64,000 bases of DNA from Sapria himalayana (GCA_029783825.1 JAREIK010018599.1:61758-125757); one strand, 5' to 3'. Positions 1 to 14,097 are shown, counted from the stretch's first letter. Numbers and translations are program-made. Notes: a model not told the origin generated them from the sequence alone.

Positions 1-580
1 ATATAGACAGATTAACTAATAGGCTACCTGTCTATCAATCTTAGATAGATTGAGAGATGGATAGATAGATAAATAGACATAAAGATATATAAAAAGATAT
101 AGAGGTATATAAATAAATAGATAATTTGTAGATGGATAGAGACACAAATAGATAGATAGATATATAGATAGATAGACAGATAGACATATACACAGATAGA
201 TTTATAGTAAGATAGATATATAGACAAATAGACATATAGACAAATAGGCATATAGATAGATAGATAGAAATATAGAAATAGAAATATAGAGATAGATAGA
301 TAGATAAACAAATATTTAAATATATAGATAGATATGTATACAAATAGATAAATATTAAGATCGATATAAAGACAAATAGATAGATACATAGTTAGTCAGT
401 TAGACATATACACAGAAAGATATATAGATTGATTGATAGATACATAAATACACAGATAGATAGATAAATAGATAGATAAATAGATTACAACACAGAATAC
501 AAATACACATATAGATAGATTGATTGACAGAAAGATAAATAGACAAATACACAGATATATAGGCAGACAGATAGATAGAT

Positions 581-692
581 AAACATATAGAAAGATAGAT
601 ATTTAGATAGATAGAAAAATAGATAGATAGATAGATAAACATATAGAAAGATAGATATTCAGATAGATAGAAAAATAGACAGATAGACAAAT
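581..692 (+). repeat. Local 56-bp tandem duplication inside array 1
   Basis: A segment starting at 581 (AAACATATAGAAAGATAGAT) recurs at 637 with only a few differences over about 55 bp. This shows that the array has grown by duplicating segments longer than one tetramer. Confidence 0.8.
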
Positions 693-3159
693 AAACAAAT
701 AGATAGATATATTGACATATAGACAAATAGACAAATATACAGAAAGATAAATAGATATATAAATATTCACAGAGACATGTATTTAGATTGACAATAGAGA
801 GATTGATAGATAGAAAGATAGATAGACAGACAGATAGACAATAGATAGATAGATAGATCGACAAATAAAAAGATAGATAAATAGATAGATAGATTTACAA
901 TAATATGGATAGAGAAATAGATAGAGAGATTGACATATAGATAGTTAGATATATAGATAGACAAATAGACAGATAGATACATAGATACATATATATACAA
1001 ATGAAAAGATAGATAGATATAGATATACATATATATAGATAGATAGATATAAAGATTGACAAAAAGATAGATATACAGATTGATAGATAAATAGATAGAT
1101 AGATAAATAGAAATATAGAAATATAGATAGAAGGATAGAAAGAATGATAGATAGATAGAAAGATAGATAGATAAGTAGACAGATTGACTAATAGACAAAA
1201 ATATATATAAATATATATATAAATAGACAGACATATATATAGATACAAAGATAGAAAGATAGATAGATAGACAGACATACAGATAGACAGATAGATAGAT
1301 ACAAAGATAGATAGATAGATAGATAGACAAATTGATATATAGACATTGATAAATAGATAGATATATAGATAGAAAGACAGGTAGACATATAGATAAATAA
1401 ATAGATAGACAGATAGATAAATAGATAGATAGAACTATACATATATAGATAGATAGATGGATGGATAGATAAACAAATAGATTAATAGACAAATAGTGAG
1501 ATATAGATAAATAGATAAAGAGATACATAAATAGATGATAGATTGTTAGAGAGAGATATAGAGATTTAGATAAATAGATAGAAAGAAAGAAAGATACACT
1601 AATAGATAGAAAGATAGGTAATCATAGAGATAGATAGATATACATATATATAGAAAGACTAATAGATAGATAGATAAATATATAGATAGAAAGATTAACA
1701 TATATATAGGTATATATATAGATAGATGGATACATTGATAGACAGATAAATAGATAGATAGATATACTAAAAGATAGACTGAAAGACAAATAGACATATA
1801 GACAAATAGATAGATAGATTGACATATTGAAAGAAATATAGATAGACAGATAAATAGATAGATAAATAGATAATTAGTTATAAATATAGATAGATTGATA
1901 GAAATATAGATAGATTAACAAATAGACAAAAAGATAGATAAATAGACAAATAGATGGATAGACAGATGGATAGACAAATAGACAGAAAGAAAAAAGTTAG
2001 ATAGATAGATAGACAAATAGATAGATAGATAGATAGATAGATAGACAGACATATAAATATATTTAAAAAAAAGATAATGAAATAAAAAATAGATAGATAG
2101 TGAGACATATAGATAGATAAAAGATAGACAAATAGAGACCTAGATAGATAGATAATAAAGAGATAGACATATATATATATAAATAGACCGATATACATAT
2201 AGAGAGATATATAGACATAAAGGTAGATAGAAAGTCAAATATAGAGATAGATATTTAGACGAATAGATAGATAGACATAAAAAATTATATAGATAGTAGA
2301 TTGATAGAAATTTCGATAGACAGATGGATAAATAGATAATTAGATGATAGATAGATATATAGATAGATAGATATATAGATATATAGATAGACAGATAGAT
2401 ATATAGATAGATAGAGATATAGATAGATAGATAGGTAGGTAGACATATAGATAAATAGATATATAAATAGATAAACAGATTGACAGATAGACATATAGAT
2501 AGAAAGTTCATAATATACATGGATAGAAACATACAAAAAAAGATATATATATACATAGATAGATAGACAATAAAAAGATAGAATGTTTGAAAAATAGAAA
2601 AATATAAAGATAGATAGATATACATATAGACATATATACAAATAGAAAGAAAGAAAAATTATCATTTTGATTGATTGAAAAAAATATAGATAGACAAAAT
2701 AAATATATAAATAGAAAGATAGATAGCTAGAGAGATAGACAAATCGATAGATATATACATAGACATATACATAGATATTCAGAAAAATAGATATGTCATT
2801 TAGATAAATACATAGATACAAAATTATAAAAATAGACAAATAGAATGAAAGACAAATAGATAGGATTATAGATAGATAGATAGATATAAATATAGATTGA
2901 CACTTTGATAGATAGACAAAAGAGAGATAAATAGATATATGCTTGTATAGATTAGATAAAAAGATATTTAGATAGATAGACAAATAGATAGATAGATTGA
3001 TTAATTGATTGATAGACAGATAGATAGATAGATAGAAAGATAGACAAATTGATATAAGATAGACAAATAGATAGATAGACAGACAGAAAGATTGCATGAA
3101 AGACAGACAGATAGATATAAAGACCAATAGATAGATAGACATATAGACAGATAGATAGA

Positions 3160-6100
3160 AAACTAGATATTAAGAATGATAGCTAGATAGATAGATAAAA
3201 GATAGATTGACAATTAGACATATAGATAGATAATTAGATAGATAGATAGAAATATAGAAAGATAAAAAGATAGATAGAATGAAAGAAAGATAGATAGATA
3301 TATAGATAGAAAGATAGATAGATAGATAGATAGAGATATATATAGTGAAATAGTTAGATATACATATAGAAAGATTGATAAATAGGTAGACAGATAAACA
3401 AATAGATAGATAGATAAATAGATAGATAGATAGATATATAGATAGAAATATAGATACAGACACAGATAGAAATATAGTTAGAAATAAAGATAGATAGATA
3501 GATAGGCAGATATAGACATAGAGAGATATATAGGTTTTTTGTTAGATATATAGATAGGCATATAGATAAAAAGATAGAGAAACACATATATAGATATATA
3601 GATAGAAATATAGATAGGAAGATCAATAGAAAGTCAGATTCAAAAATATATTGATAAATAGATAGAGAGATAGACAAATTTACAAATAGATAGATGTATA
3701 GATAGATAGATAGACATATAGATAGATATTCACAAGGATAAAAAATCAAAAAGATAGATAAATAGATAGACAGATATTCATATAGATAGATAGACAAATA
3801 GAAAGATAGAAATATAGAAGATAGATAGATATATTGATAGATAGATATATAGATAGATAGATAGATATATAGATATATAAATAGATAGATAGATATATGA
3901 TAGACACACATGCACACACACACACATATATATATAGATAAACAAATATAAATATATAAAGATACAGAGAAACAAATATATAAAAATAGATAGAAACAAA
4001 GAATATAAAGATACACAAATAGAAAAATAGACAAATAGACAAATACAAAGATAGATAGATACTTAAATACTTAAATAGATAGAAAGACTGATAATCAAAT
4101 AGACAAATAGATAGATAGATACACAAGTAGAAAGATATATAGAAAGATAGACAATAGAGATATAGACAAATATATTAATAGATAGATAAAAATATATAGA
4201 AATAGATAGACTTATATACATATAGAAAAATATATAGATACATAGATAGACAAATAGATAGATAGATAGATAGATAGATAAAAAAGATAGGCAGATAGAG
4301 GGATAGAAAGATAAACAAATAGATAGATAGACAGATAGACAAATGTACATATTGACTGATAGACAAATAAATAGATAAATAAATAGACAAATAAGCAGAT
4401 AAATCGATAGACAAAAAGACATATAGATAGATAAATAATCAGAAAAATAGATAGATAAAAATATACATAGATAGATAAACTAAGAGATAGATAGATAGAG
4501 AGATATATAGATATACAGATAGACAGAAAGACATATAGAAATATTGATAGATATATAGATAGATAGATAGATAGATAAACACATAGAAATATTGATAGAG
4601 AGACAGATAAATAGATAGCAAATATTCAGATAGACAGATAGATGATTTAAAATTGAATAGATATTCAGATAGATCGATTGAAAGATAGAAAGATAATAAG
4701 ATAGGTAGGTAGACAGATAGATAGATAGATAACAAAATAATAAATAGATAAATATACAAATAGATTGATATATAGAAAGATAGATTGATTGACTGATAAA
4801 CTAATCGACATATAGAGAGATTGAAATAAAGAAAGATAGATATATCAATAGAAAGATAGATAGGTATATAGACAGATAGATAGATACATATATAAATATA
4901 TAGATAGATAGACAGATAGACATATAGAAAGACAGAATGAAAGAAATACAAATAGATATAAAGACCAATAAATAGATAGACAGATCGATAGATAACTAGA
5001 TATTAAGAATGAGAGATATATAGATAGACAATAGATAGAAAAATAATTATACATATAGAAAGATAATTAGATAGATAGATTGAAAGATAGAAAAAATAAA
5101 AAGATAGAAAGAAAAAAAAGATAGATAGATAGATAAAAGGATTGATAGATAGATAGAGAGGGAGATAGTGAAATAGTTAGATATACAGATAGAAAGATTG
5201 ATACAGAGATAGACAGACAGACAAATAGCTAGATAGACAAAGAGATAAATAGATAGATAGAAAGATAGATACAAAGATAGATAGAAAGTTAGAAAGATAT
5301 ATAGAAATAAAGATAGATAGATAGATATACGGATATAGACATAAAGAGATATATAGATTTTTAATTAGATATATAGATAGATACATGGACAAATAGATAA
5401 ATAAACAAATAAATAGCTATATAGATAGAAATATAGATAGAAATATAGATAGATAGAAAGATCAATAGTTAGTCAGATTCACAAATAGATATATATATAT
5501 ATATATATAGATTGATTGATAAATAGATAAACAAATATATAGATAGAGAGCTAGACATATAGATAAATATTCACAAGGATTGATAGTCAAAAAGATAGAT
5601 AAATCTCTAGATAGATAATGAGGTCGATAGATAGACAAATAGAAAGATAGAAATATAAAAGATAGATAGATCGATAGAGATATTATATAAATAAATAGAT
5701 TGATAAATCGATAGATATATATATAGATAAACAGATAAAAAGATATAAAGATACAGAGAAAGATATATAGAAAAATAGATAGAAACAAAGAAATGAACGA
5801 TTTATAAATAGACAAATAGACAGATATAAAGATAGACAGATAAATAGATACATAAATAGATAGAAAGATAGATAATGAAATAGATAGATAGATAGATAAG
5901 TAGAGAGGTATATAGAAAGATAGAAAATAGATAGATATACAAATATACAAATAGATAGAGAGAAAATACACAGATTGATAGATAGACTTATATACATATT
6001 GACAAATTTATAGATACTCAGATAGACTGATAAAAAATATAGAAAGATAGACAAATTGTAAGAAATATAGATATAAAAATATATATATAAATAGATTAAT

Positions 6101-7130
6101 AGACAAATAGATAGATACATAGATAGATAGTTATAAATTTAGATAATAAGATAGATAGACAATGATACATGTATATAGATTGATACATAGACAAATAGAT
6201 AGACAGATAGATAGATAGATAATACAAATAAATAGAATGACACATACAGATCGACAAATATTCAAATAGACATATAGACATATAGATAGATATATAGTTA
6301 GATATATAGGCAAATAATTAATTATTAAGATAAACATATTGAAAGATAGAAAGATAAAATGATAGACAACTAGGTAGATAGATAGATAGTGAGATAGATA
6401 GATAGAAAGTTAGAGAGACAATTAGATAGAGATATAGATGGATAAGCATTAAAAAAATATACAAATATACAGATAGAAAGTTAGACAAATAGATAGATAG
6501 AGATATGGATAGAATGATAGAAAGAAAGAAAGAAAGATATATAGATAGATAGATAGAGAGATATATAAATAGATAGACAAATAGATAGATAAAAAGAAAG
6601 GCAAATTTCATGAATATACAGATAAACAAATAGTTAGATAGACAGATAGACAAATGAACATATTGACTGCTAGGCATATAGATAGTAGATAGATAGCCTA
6701 ATAGGAAGATATATTGATAGACATATAGACAAATAGACAGATAGTTAACAAGAAAAATAGATAGATAAAAAGTTAGATATATAGATAGATTGAGAGATAG
6801 ATAGACAGAGAGATAGATATATAGATAGATGTAAATATATATAGATATAAATATGGATAGATATTCAGATAGACAAATAGACGTATAGTTATATTGATAA
6901 ATAGACAGAAAAATAGATAGCAAATATTAAGATAGACATATAGACAATTAAAAATTAAACTAATATTCAGATAGATAGATTGAAAGATAGAAAGATAATA
7001 TGATAGATAGATAGGTAGATAGATAGATAGATAGATGGAGAGTTAGAGAAATCATTAGTTAGATAAATAGACACATAGATAAATATATAGATAGATAGAT
7101 AGACTGATAAACTAATTGAGGGATAGATAA
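3160..7130 (+). repeat. Higher-order duplication in array 1 (about 1.8-2.3 kb)
   Basis: Non-GATA landmarks recur in the same order. ACTAGATATTAAGAATGA occurs near 3162 and 4987. GTGAAATAGTTAGATATACA occurs near 3344 and 5168. TTCACAAGGAT occurs near 3729 and 5570. AAAGATACAGAGAAA occurs near 3958 and 5748. ACATATTGACTG occurs near 4346 and 6657. TTGAAAGATAGAAAGATAAT occurs near 4678 and 6980. The offset is about 1.83 kb for the first landmarks and about 2.3 kb for the last ones, consistent with two tandem units, the second carrying roughly 500 bp extra between 5830 and 6600. Confidence 0.75.
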
Positions 7131-7151
7131 TTTGATAGATAGATAGATAGA

Positions 7152-7166
7152 TATAACTATATGTGT
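7152..7166 (+). other. Left target-site duplication of LINE 1
   Basis: TATAACTATATGTGT here matches TATAAATATATGTGT at 13546-13560 in 14 of 15 positions. The second copy lies directly after the A-rich tail of the LINE. The motif belongs to the 545-bp satellite, so the LINE entered satellite DNA next to the GATA array. The AT-rich context makes chance matches easier, which limits confidence. Confidence 0.6.
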
Positions 7167-7358
7167 AAACAATTGCAACCTTACACAACAATTGAAGCGA
7201 ACTCTCAACTCTCTCTCCCATTCCCAGTTTTCCTCAAAACCCTAGCTTCCCTTCTTACTTAATGAAATCTAGCCTCGCAAGGTTAGATTTGATAACATCC
7301 TGTAAGTGGAATGTGCTTCAGCACTAAGAAAATTTTTACTCCACAAGGTGATAAATAA

Positions 7359-9279
7359 ATGGGCTACACGGGACCTGCCAAAAACTATCCTCAAAAACAC
7401 AACCCTATTTGCGCCACTAGCTCCCCTGATACCGAGGCTACTGTCACGGTGCCATTAACAAAGTTAGAAGAACTAGCAAAGAGGCCTAGAGAAGGAATCT
7501 TTATCCAGTGCTCGGAATGTGATTCGAAAGGAACACAATTCATATTTGATTACGGTATCACGCAACGCGTGGTGTATGGTAAGTTCTACGTGGATTCGTA
7601 TGTATCTTCTCTGAAACTCTCTCAAATGATATTTGCAATAATGACTCGACTTGCAATGGTAATTTATATGCAAATTAGAACAAAAAAACATGAAGAACCA
7701 ACACCCAAAGAGTCTTCTGATAATAGTAATAATACGGATCTCTCTAATAAAATGGCCGATGAAATGCCTGCTAAAATGCTCAATAATGATTTGGACATTC
7801 ATTTTGCTGCAAATAAATTGGTCAATGTCGATGTACCTCCTTCTTCTAAATCTCTAGACAATGTTTCAGTGTATGATAAATATGAAAAATGTAAAAAAGA
7901 TTCTGATTACACTCGAGAAGCTCTAGGAAAAAAAATAATTATTCACATGCTAGAGATGTATGTCAAGCAAGCCATGCAAGTAATTTAGAAGATAATGTAT
8001 TAGTGAATAATTTCACTGCTAAATTGAATGTTCTTTCTAGAAACAACAAAAAGAACAATGGAAGCACGTGTTCTACTCCCTTGGTGTCAACACATTCTGG
8101 AAAATTGAATAAGGAGTAGAATATAAACTATGAATTGAATATGAATATGGAAAATGGAGGAAAACTGCTCGAACCTTAATGAATTTATGGTAGGAAAAAA
8201 GCCTCATGGAGCAGTATGTTTTTGGGCAACAGAATTTTAGGTAATATAACTAAACTAACCTATATTCCCACGGATTATCTTGGTAATGCTTACTTTGAAT
8301 CAGAAGACTTACAATATAGAATGGATATGTGGAAAAATTGTTTAATTGGATATTTTGTTACAAAAAGCCCGGGTCTTGTGCTGTTAAGGAAATTCATTGA
8401 CTAACAATGGAAAACCAACACTCAAATCATTCAACATTTTAGCGGATGGATATTGTTTAATTTCAAGTCCACCGATGAGATGGAACGAATTCTAAATGCT
8501 TGCCCCTACTTAGTTTTTGTAGGCCACTGCATATTAAGCCCCTTCCGATAGGATTCCACTACGGACTAAAAGAAATGGCAAAAATCTCATATTGGGTAAA
8601 TTTTCAAAACTTCCCACTTGACTTATGCGATAAATTGGAATTAGTAAAGTCACTAGCTGTATAGGGCAACCCCTACACATAGATAAACTCACCTCCAATG
8701 CTTCGAGAATAGCTTATGCTAGAGCATTAGTAGATGTTGACTTAAATGGTGATCTGCCAAAGAGATCCTGCTCAATTTCTCAGATGGCTCGAAAATTACC
8801 CAACCGGTAAGTTATGAGAACTTGCCAATATATTGCAATTCTTGCTCGCTTTTTGGACACATTGTAGATAATTGTAGAAGGAGGCTCAAAGAAGAGGCAA
8901 ACAAGGAAGACCTTCTTCTGAGCAGACTAACAACCACTAAAATAAAAAGTGAAAGAAATCAAGAACCATCTTTTACTCCTCCTCGGGAATTGAAGGACCC
9001 AGAAATGGAGAGGTAGATTTCAATGAAACAACTGAAGCAGTGGAGCCTGACTACCCTAAAGATGACCAATGCTCACTAGTCCAGAGGGATACAACACCCT
9101 GTAGTCTACAACAACTTGAAGATAGCCTAGGAAAACCGGATGAAGAGAAAGATCTTTTTACCTTGGTAAGGCCTAAAAGAAAAAAGAAGGAAGCTCCAAA
9201 AGAGGGCCCCTCCCTCAACCTCAGAAATAAAGGGAAATTAAAAGATGCAAGAGGTTTTACCTCTCATGGTCCTTCCTAA
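7359..9279 (+). pseudogene. LINE 1 ORF1 remnant (DUF4283-like, CCHC zinc knuckle)
   Basis: ORF1 proteins of plant LINEs bind the element RNA. The start at 7359 opens a 209-residue frame that has no match I recognise. After breaks, the DUF4283-like region runs from about 8216 to 8800: recognisable pieces include CLIGYF, GWILFNFKS and ILNACPYLVF, followed in another frame by FPLDLCDKLEL. The knuckle at about 8834-8875 reads CNSCSLFGHIVDNC and has the CX2CX4HX4C spacing. The tail is charged and Lys-rich up to the stop near 9279. Several stops and frame changes lie between 7988 and 8820. The role is inferred from family knowledge; the frames are visible directly. Confidence 0.8.
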
Positions 9280-10152
9280 CAAACCTGTCGGAGGTCACAT
9301 CTCCTTTAAAAATGTGATTTGTATTCTAGTGTTTACTGGATGTTTTAGAGGTAGGTTTATGGAGGATTTGTGCCCCCCCCCCTACGGAACATTATAACTA
9401 TTATAAGTGATTTCTTAGGAGAGGTGGGGGCACCTCTGGGCTGGTTTTGGTGGTTTGAATGCTTGTGGTCGACCTATTATAATGTCAAAAAGTTAATAAT
9501 CTTCCTAAAAGGATATGAGGGATGCCCTTCCAATGGTTCAACCATTCATGTAACTATTGTAAATGTATATAATACATATGAAGAAGTATGTGATATATGT
9601 GGAGGGGCACTCCTCATACCTTTAAAGATTAAAATTATCTTGGAGTAGGGCAGAACGGAAAGACCCTCAAATATAAATATGCTCGGGAGCCTGATCGGGT
9701 AGCCTCATATTCACATGGGGGGATCTTGAATGTATGGGTAGTATACACTCACGATATGCACACAAAAGGTCCTCGATACTTAATAGTCAAAAATTGATAA
9801 TAATCAAAATAAAGAGAATGAAAATAAAAAAATTGCAAGCTCGTAATTTGATCTGTTTGTCATTTGCACTGGGGCTATGGGTGACATATGCATGGAGAAG
9901 GATTTTGCTGTATATGAAATTGTATAAAAGGGGCTTCAGTAATATATTGTATTGGGGTCACAAGGGTGGCATATCATTGTATTGGTGTTACAAGGGTGGC
10001 GTAATGTGTAATGGTAGTAATAAGGGTGTCATACATTAGAAATATGGAAGGGTGGTATTTGTTAATCATCACCTGGGAGAGTTTCATATGCATCTCTTCG
10101 CGGACAGGAATATATCATGCAAAGAGAAAAGGAAAATGGATAATATGTATAT
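9280..10152 (+). other. Spacer between ORF1 and ORF2 of LINE 1
   Basis: I recognise no protein domain here. Short open frames are present (9370-9648, 9734-10039) but have no family features. The spacer contains a C10 run near 9374-9383 and a small tandem repeat at 9948-10036. It could be a degenerate inter-ORF region or an old insertion; the sequence does not decide this. Confidence 0.5.
9948..10036 (+). repeat. Three imperfect units of a 30-bp minisatellite
   Basis: Units start at about 9948, 9978 and 10009. Each contains a TGTATTGG-like start and an AAGGGTG core. The units are 28-31 bp long and lie in the spacer of LINE 1. Confidence 0.6.
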
Positions 10153-13100
10153 ATGAAGATTGCGAGTTGGAACATAAGGGGTTTTAATTACCCCTTAAAA
10201 CACAAGGAAGAACTTAGAGTAATAAATGCTTACCATATAGACATTTTCACAATAATAGAAGCTAAATTAAACAAAGAAAAGGTGGTAGTATTGATGAAGT
10301 CAAAATTCAAATGTTTTAAATATATGGAAAATTTATTTTACACCCGAATGACCGGATACTATTGATATGAGAAGGTCAAACCACTGAAATCGAATTAATA
10401 TTCTTTTCATCTCAGCATATATATGTTCAGGTCAAGGATATTGTATCAAACATACATTTTAGATTAACAATTGTTCATGGCTTTCATACAATTGTTAATA
10501 GGAGAATGCTATGGGAGGAACTAACTCGACAAGGGTCTGTTGACTCCTCCCCTTGGATTAATATGGGAGATTTTAACTCCCTGTTATCTGCTCTAGATAG
10601 GAAGGGAGGCAGAATAGTCTCCACATATGAATGTATGGACTTTATAAATTGCTGCTCTAATCTCGGTCTTGAAGACATTCCATCTTCAGGCTCATATTTC
10701 ACATGGACCAACGAAAAGATGTTAAGTAAGCTTGACAGAGCCATGGTAAACCGTGGGTGGGCTAATCTTACACTTGGCACTCACGCTAGGTTTCTACAGC
10801 CTGGAATTTTCTTGGACCACAATATGATCTTAGTTTCTATTGAGTCCAACTTGACCGTTAAGAAAATACCCTTCAAGTTTTGTAATATGTGGCTTACCCA
10901 CAAGAAATATCCCCTCATGGTGGCTAGAATCTGGAAGCAAAAATCACATGGCTCTTTAATGTTTCAGTTGGTCTATAAGCTTAAAATGCTTAAAGAGCCA
11001 TTAAAATCACCGAATGAGAAACACTTTGGACATATTAGTTCAAGAGTGTGATTGGCTAGGAAAGCTCTTAAAGAAACAGAAAAGAAGATATTAGAAGGCT
11101 ATGATATATCTCTTAGAGCGGAAGAAATTGATCTTAAAGTCAAATTAAGAATGTTGGAGGAAGTTGAACTGTCATTTGTTAGGCAAAAAGAAAAATTCAA
11201 ATACTTGAGAGAAAGGGATAGGTGTACAAAATTTTTCCACACGTTGGCCAAGGCAAGACTTCAAAGAAGCAAAATTGTTTCAATAGTGAAGGACAATGGA
11301 GATTTCTCCAATTCTTATCAAGAAATTTCTGAATTGTTTCTTGATTACTATAAGAACCTCTTGGGTATTACAAAAGATAGAACCCCTTTGTCTGCTTCTA
11401 TAATTAAAAATGGCAGAAAGCTGCTTCACACGGAACATAGTTTATTATCTTTGAACTTTTCTTTTAAAGAGATTAAAGAAGACTTATTTTCAATGGGCGG
11501 ATCAAAATTTCCTGGACTGGATGGGTTCACTGCGATGTTCTATAAATGCTCATGTTAATAATCTGCATGGATGTTGTAAAAGCTGTTCAAAGTTATTTTC
11601 ACTATGGAAAACTCCTTAAATAGATTAATCATCCATACATTACACTAATCAGAAGACTCTGCATGCTTCCTCGGTTAAAGATTTCAGACCTATTTCTTGT
11701 TGTAATGTTATTTACAAATTGATATCCAAACTAATATAAAAAAGGATTCAAATAATACTTGGAAACATCATAAATCCAACCCAATCCACTTATATAATAG
11801 AGAGATTTATCTCAGATAATTTCATAAATTCAAGCAGAATCTAATAAGGAAATATGCTAGGAAAAGGATATCAGCAAGGTGTTTTCTTAAAATTGATCTA
11901 CAAAAAGCTTTTGATTCAGTTAGTTGGGTATTTATTAAAGAAGCACTTGTCGCTTTTAACTTCCCACCTAAATTCATAGATATAATATATGAGTGTATAT
12001 CAACTACGTCATTCTCGATTTCCATTAATGGCAAACTTAATGGTTTCTTTAAAGGAAAGAGAGGACTTAGGCAAGGTGATCCATTATCTCCTTCCTTATT
12101 TGCTATTTGCATGAGTATTTCTCCAGATTACTTGTGAAGGCTATAAGTCGAGAAGATTTCACATTCCATCCAGGTTGTGTTGCCCATCAGATATCCCACT
12201 TAATGTATGCCGATGATCTGATTATTTTCACTAGAGGAGATACCTCTTCCATTGATACTATCTTGAAAGTGCTAGAAAAATTTTCAGCTACATCGGGACT
12301 GTATGTCAATCCCTCCAAATCGAACATTTTCTTTGAAGGGGTAAAACTGGAGGTTATAATATGATTCTAGAAAAATTTGGTTTCATTTAGGGTTCTATCC
12401 ATTTTATTTTTCTTGAAGTTCCACTTTCCTCAAGCAGACTTATCACAACATAATTCTCTCCATTACTGTCAAAAATTACAGCTTCCATCCATCAATGGGC
12501 TACGAAGATACTCTCCTTCGCAAGAAGGTTGGAATAATTACGCACTGTTATTCAGGGGATAGAAGAATATCGGTTTTCAATTTTTCTTCTCCCATCTACA
12601 ATAATTAACACAATAGTGAGCGCATGTAGAAAATTCTTGTGGGGTACTTCAAAATCGGGTCGATTTCGACCAAAAGCATCTTGGGACAAAGTATGCATGC
12701 CTAAAAATTCTGGTAGATTGGTCTTAATAGATATATCATTCTGGAATAAGGCTTTATTTATCAAAAGTCTCTAGAGAATATACAATAATGAAGATGCTTT
12801 ATGTATTAGGTGGATCCACCACTATTATTTAAAAGTTGGTAATATCTGGAATTGCTCAGCATTTAAACAAGATTCTGCATTCTGGAAATCTCTATTTTTG
12901 GTTAGGAATATCTTGTTAAAGAAATCGGGAAATATACAGCAAGTAATCCTCTTGCTTAATACTTGAGTAGGAAAAGACAAGATAATTTTTGAAGGCTACA
13001 AATTCATAGTTGGAATGAACGCAAAGGAATCTAAACCCTAGGCAGAAATTATCTGGTTTTCCAATACTATCCCGAAACACGCTGCCTTCCTTTGGATAAT

Positions 13101-13500
13101 CAAGGCAGGAAGAATAAGAACGAAAGATTATTTATTCATAACTCCAAGAAATATGAAATGTGAATTTTGCGTAGAATCGGAATCCCTAAAGCACGTCTTC
13201 TTTGAATGGCAATTTTCCAAAGCTCTGCTAGAGCACCTCAAAAGTTGAATGGAAATCAAAGATTCAATACAATCCATATACTAAAGCCTCAAAAGCTTAA
13301 AAGAAAAATATTCAGCTAACACCTCCATAAACCATATTTGGAAAGCCATTTTTGCAGCCGCAGTTTACTACCTATGGAAAGAAAGAAACCATAGATGGCA
13401 TGAAGGAAAGTCGCAAGATCTAGACTCGATTCTTAGGAAGATTAAAACAGAAATTTATGTTCTTTTTCAAAATGATTGTAATAGTCTGAAACTTTTTTAG
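10153..13500 (+). pseudogene. LINE 1 ORF2 remnant: endonuclease and reverse transcriptase
   Basis: ORF2 nicks target DNA and copies element RNA there. The start at 10153 gives MKIASWNIRG, the first endonuclease motif. The frame is then broken at about 10365-10506 and resumes with MGDFNSLL, SGSYFTWTN, LDRAM and FLDHNMI. The reverse transcriptase part includes RCTKFFH near 11222, SKFPGLDGF near 11500, KIDLQKAFDSV near 11890, GLRQGDPLSPSLFAI near 12064 and YADDLIIF at about 12205. The zf-RVT region lies near 13060-13230 (CEFCVESESLKHVFF), but the last cysteine appears replaced by Trp. Multiple stops and frameshifts make it non-functional. It ends near 13500 with no RNase H domain visible. Confidence 0.9.
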
Positions 13501-13545
13501 GATGTAAAGATTTGATAGTACATTTTATTACTTATCAAAAAAAAG

Positions 13546-14097
13546 TATAAATATATGTGTGACTAAATGTATAACCACATGTAACTATATTTAGTTACAT
13601 GTATAACAATATACAACATTATATTTAACTATATGTGTATAACTAAATATAAATATTTGTATAACTATATAAAACTTTATATAATTAAATATAACTATAT
13701 TTGTAACTATGTATACAAATATGTAAATCTATATATTTGTTTATAACTTTGTTTACATTTATATATAACTACTTATAACTACTTGTATGAATATATATAT
13801 ATATATAAACTATATTTTTAACTATATATAACTATTTATAACTACATATAGTATATGTATAATAACTATAAATAATTGTATATTACTATAAGTATAACTA
13901 TAAATACTTTATACGTAACTATATTTAAATATAAAATTTAAAACATATATTTAATATACATTTTTATATATTAAAATATACGAATTTATTTTACTATATC
14001 TATACCTATACATAACTATATGTATATGTTGTATATGTAATTTGTTTTTTTAATAATCTATTTGTATAACCAAATGTTTTTTCTGTTTTAATATTTC
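13546..14097 (+). repeat. 545-bp AT-rich satellite, + orientation, first part
   Basis: The sequence is made of TAACTATATGTATAA-like motifs. It is the continuation of satellite DNA interrupted by LINE 1, and its first 15 bases are the right target duplication. It resembles the units at 14470-15175 and, in reverse complement, those at 28440-33330. Confidence 0.8.

Larger units (their letters stand above)
1..7151 (+). repeat. Degenerate GATA/GACA tetranucleotide array 1
   Basis: The whole stretch is built from GATA tetramers with frequent variants such as GACA, AATA, GAAA and TATA. Purity is low: runs of more than six perfect GATA units are uncommon. The array begins before the window and stops abruptly near 7151, where 545-bp satellite sequence starts. 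The complementary strand reads TATC, which has no stop codon in any frame, so long Tyr-Leu-Ser-Ile frames arise without coding meaning. The array contains larger duplicated blocks, listed separately. I see no genes in it. Confidence 0.95.
7167..13545 (+). mobile_element. Decayed full-length plant LINE (non-LTR retrotransposon) 1
   Basis: This 6.4-kb element has the order of a plant L1-type LINE: a 5' leader, an ORF1 with a DUF4283-like region and a CCHC knuckle, an ORF2 with endonuclease, reverse transcriptase and zf-RVT regions, and a short A-rich tail at about 13537-13545. A near-perfect 15-bp target duplication flanks it. Both ORFs have several stops and frameshifts, so the copy is dead. 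Unlike LINE 2 in this window, I see no RNase H domain after the zf-RVT region. An unusually long spacer of about 870 bp separates ORF1 from ORF2. Confidence 0.85.

Noticed and set aside
24..7221. Many minus-strand open frames of 60-285 residues rich in Tyr, Leu, Ser and Ile in array 1
   Set aside because: TATC repeats have no stop codon in any frame and read Tyr-Leu-Ser-Ile. The frames overlap each other in several phases and have no domain, so they are by-products of the repeat.
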